A stretch of 64,000 nucleotides of DNA from Williamsia sp. DF01-3 (GTDB taxonomy: Bacteria > Actinomycetota > Actinomycetes > Mycobacteriales > Mycobacteriaceae). Below the pieces are notes generated by a model, which saw only the letters and a program-made list of their open reading frames with translations, was not told the origin of the DNA and did no database searches. Below, one piece after another: positions 62,789 through 64,000 of the stretch (positions are counted from its first letter, which is position 1; the number at the start of each line of letters is the position of its first letter). The DNA is taken from NCBI RefSeq assembly GCF_023051145.1, contig NZ_JALKFS010000005.1:5039733-5103732 (forward strand), given 5' to 3'. The translations under genes and the position numbers were made by a program.

Positions 62789-64000
62789 GAGCAGAACCCC
62801 TCCGTTGATCGTCTGCGGACCGGCTCGCGTTCCCGCCTGCCATCCGTTTGGACACCTCGAGCTCCCATTCGGTTCCCTCCCCCGGTGCTGTGTCGAGCCG
62901 GGCCGTGCCCCCGAGCGCCTCGATCCGCGCCACGATCGACTCCGACACACCCATCCGCCCCTCCGCCACAGCCTGTGACAGCCGGCCCTCGGCGATGCCT
63001 CGTCCGTCGTCGCGGATACTCACCACCACCTGTTCACCGAGATCTTCGATGAGCACGTAGGCGCGCACACCGGGGCCTGCGTGCAGGCGAACATTCTCGA
63101 GGGCGTTGACCACGGCGGCCTCCAACTCCACGGCAAGCCGGTGATCCACCGGTACCGGCTCACCCGGCTCGCTGATGGTGACGAGGTCGCCCGCGTGGGG
63201 CCGGAGCAGCATACGTAGATCGATCTCCGCAGGCTCACCGGGAACCAAGGCCGGTTCGATGTCGGCGATCAGGCGGCGCAGCGATCGCTCCTGCTGGCCG
63301 GCGAGCTCAGCCAATTGAGCTGTCTCGCCGCCGATCTCGGACCCGCGCCGACTGATCAGCGCGAGCACCTGGAGTACGCCGTCGTGTACCTGGCGGCTCA
63401 GCCTGGCGCGCTCGTCGGCGGCGGCTGCCACGCGCATGGCCTGTTCGATCCGGACGTGATTGCGGCGAGCGGTCACCGAGGCCAGACCCACCCCCACTCC
63501 CACGGCCAGCAAGACGACCACGGTCGCGTCCCGCCCGACGTTGAGGTCGTAGCCCCCTTTGGCCACCGCGCTGGCGACCCGCACCGCCAGCCCGAAAGCT
63601 GCACCGATCAACGGGCCGCCGAGGATGGCCGCGGACACCACCGCGTTGGTCGCCCACAGCGTGGTCGGAAACGACTGGTTCGACGCAGCCCAGTCGGGAG
63701 AGGCGATGAACCTGGTGGCGACGATCAGCGCACACACCACCACCAGCTCGATCCCCACCCAGAGCCATCGGCGGCCGGTGCCCTTGAGATAGAGGATGGT
63801 GCTCACACCGGTCCAGAAGGTCAGGATCGCGAAGAGGAACCAGCTCCAGGCAACGCGGTCGTAGTCGCCGAAAACGGCGAGCTGGAAACCCAAGGCGTAG
63901 ATGTAGCTCAGGAGGCGAAAGACCTGCGCCGCCCGCCACATCGGCGCCACCGGGTCGGCGTCGTCGGTGGTGGCGTCACGCCGGGTGAGGGACCCGAGCC
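62781..64000 (-). CDS. NarL-type sensor histidine kinase, start beyond the window
   Basis: This kinase has an N-terminal membrane region (about six helices), a HisKA_3 helix with LSRQVHDGVLQVLALI and phospho-acceptor His, and a HATPase with ALENVRLHAGPGV and the G-box DDGRGIAEG. The frame is open through 64000, with GTG 63950 an internal candidate start, so the N-terminus is unknown. It resembles the MacS-type kinases that read cell-envelope signals in actinobacteria. It is co-transcribed with the response regulator. Confidence 0.85.
   Translation of the reverse strand, partial: LGSLTRRDATTDDADPVAPMWRAAQVFRLLSYIYALGFQLAVFGDYDRVAWSWFLFAILTFWTGVSTILYLKGTGRRWLWVGIELVVVCALIVATRFIASPDWAASNQSFPTTLWATNAVVSAAILGGPLIGAAFGLAVRVASAVAKGGYDLNVGRDATVVVLLAVGVGVGLASVTARRNHVRIEQAMRVAAAADERARLSRQVHDGVLQVLALISRRGSEIGGETAQLAELAGQQERSLRRLIADIEPALVPGEPAEIDLRMLLRPHAGDLVTISEPGEPVPVDHRLAVELEAAVVNALENVRLHAGPGVRAYVLIEDLGEQVVVSIRDDGRGIAEGRLSQAVAEGRMGVSESIVARIEALGGTARLDTAPGEGTEWELEVSKRMAGGNASRSADDQRRGSAHA

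Noticed and set aside
1-64000. Insertion sequences, prophage or integrative elements
   Set aside because: No transposase, integrase, phage gene, flanking direct repeats or rRNA/tRNA targets were seen.

Overview
The window looks like chromosomal DNA of a high-GC, mycolic-acid-containing actinobacterium (Mycobacteriales; Gordonia, Williamsia or Rhodococcus-like, with Gordonia a guess only). Reasons seen in the sequence: an MmpL3 mycolate exporter, an AftD arabinofuranosyltransferase, a DUF3068 protein, a FabG4/HtdX/FadA2 set, an F420-type oxidoreductase, GTP-dependent PEP carboxykinase, IdeR-like iron boxes and many GTG starts and ATGA overlaps. From about 20 kb to 61 kb the gene order follows what I remember of the M. 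tuberculosis Rv0204c-Rv0243 region, with insertions.

Region 1 (1-5.9 kb): an iron-linked ABC exporter pair (left gene cut by the window edge) sits beside a truncated MprB-like histidine kinase. An SDR oxidoreductase, a HugZ/DUF2470 haem-utilisation-like protein and a stand-alone ATP-dependent DNA ligase follow.

Region 2 (5.9-18.3 kb) is the most interesting part. Four 21-bp palindromes of the Zur/Fur type (TGAYAAY-N-RTTNTCA) punctuate it. One lies upstream of a cysteine-free L36 ribosomal protein, a classic zinc-starvation gene that points to Zur. The others control an apparently undescribed RiPP system: a 40-residue Cys-free precursor peptide, a leader-binding (RRE) protein, an S15/CocE hydrolase, a YcaO cyclodehydratase and an MFS exporter in one overlapping operon, plus a convergent SagB-type dehydrogenase. 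A FecB-FecC-FecD-FecE metallophore importer is divergent from and next to it, and a PacL-CtpC zinc P-type ATPase pair lies on the other side. The logic (make peptide, modify, export, recapture, under zinc control) suggests a peptide zincophore; this is inference.

Region 3 (18.3-24.6 kb): an IdeR-boxed siderophore-interacting protein, two small proteins, then fadA2, fabG4-htdX and their probable TetR regulator, which share a CTTAC-N6-GTAAG operator.

Region 4 (24.6-42.7 kb) is cell-envelope biology: lpqI, a universal stress protein, DUF2613, aftD, an acyltransferase, DUF3068, a flippase, a GT-C-like membrane protein, a GT4 glycosyltransferase and a methyltransferase, interrupted by an F420 oxidoreductase and a divergent MocR/EamA pair.

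Region 5 (42.7-64 kb): surE, a PfkB kinase, a MacB/LolD-type ABC exporter, a secreted phytase-like protein, pckG, two GTPase-like proteins with degenerate P-loops, trmB, an NYN protein, mmpL3, a DUF2339 membrane protein, a DHFR-like protein and a two-component system cut by the right edge.

Three genes (the FecE ATPase, the FtsX permease and a P-loop protein) each appear broken by a single missing base in a short G/C run. This pattern suggests sequencing error at least as much as biology, so frame-dependent claims should be checked against reads.
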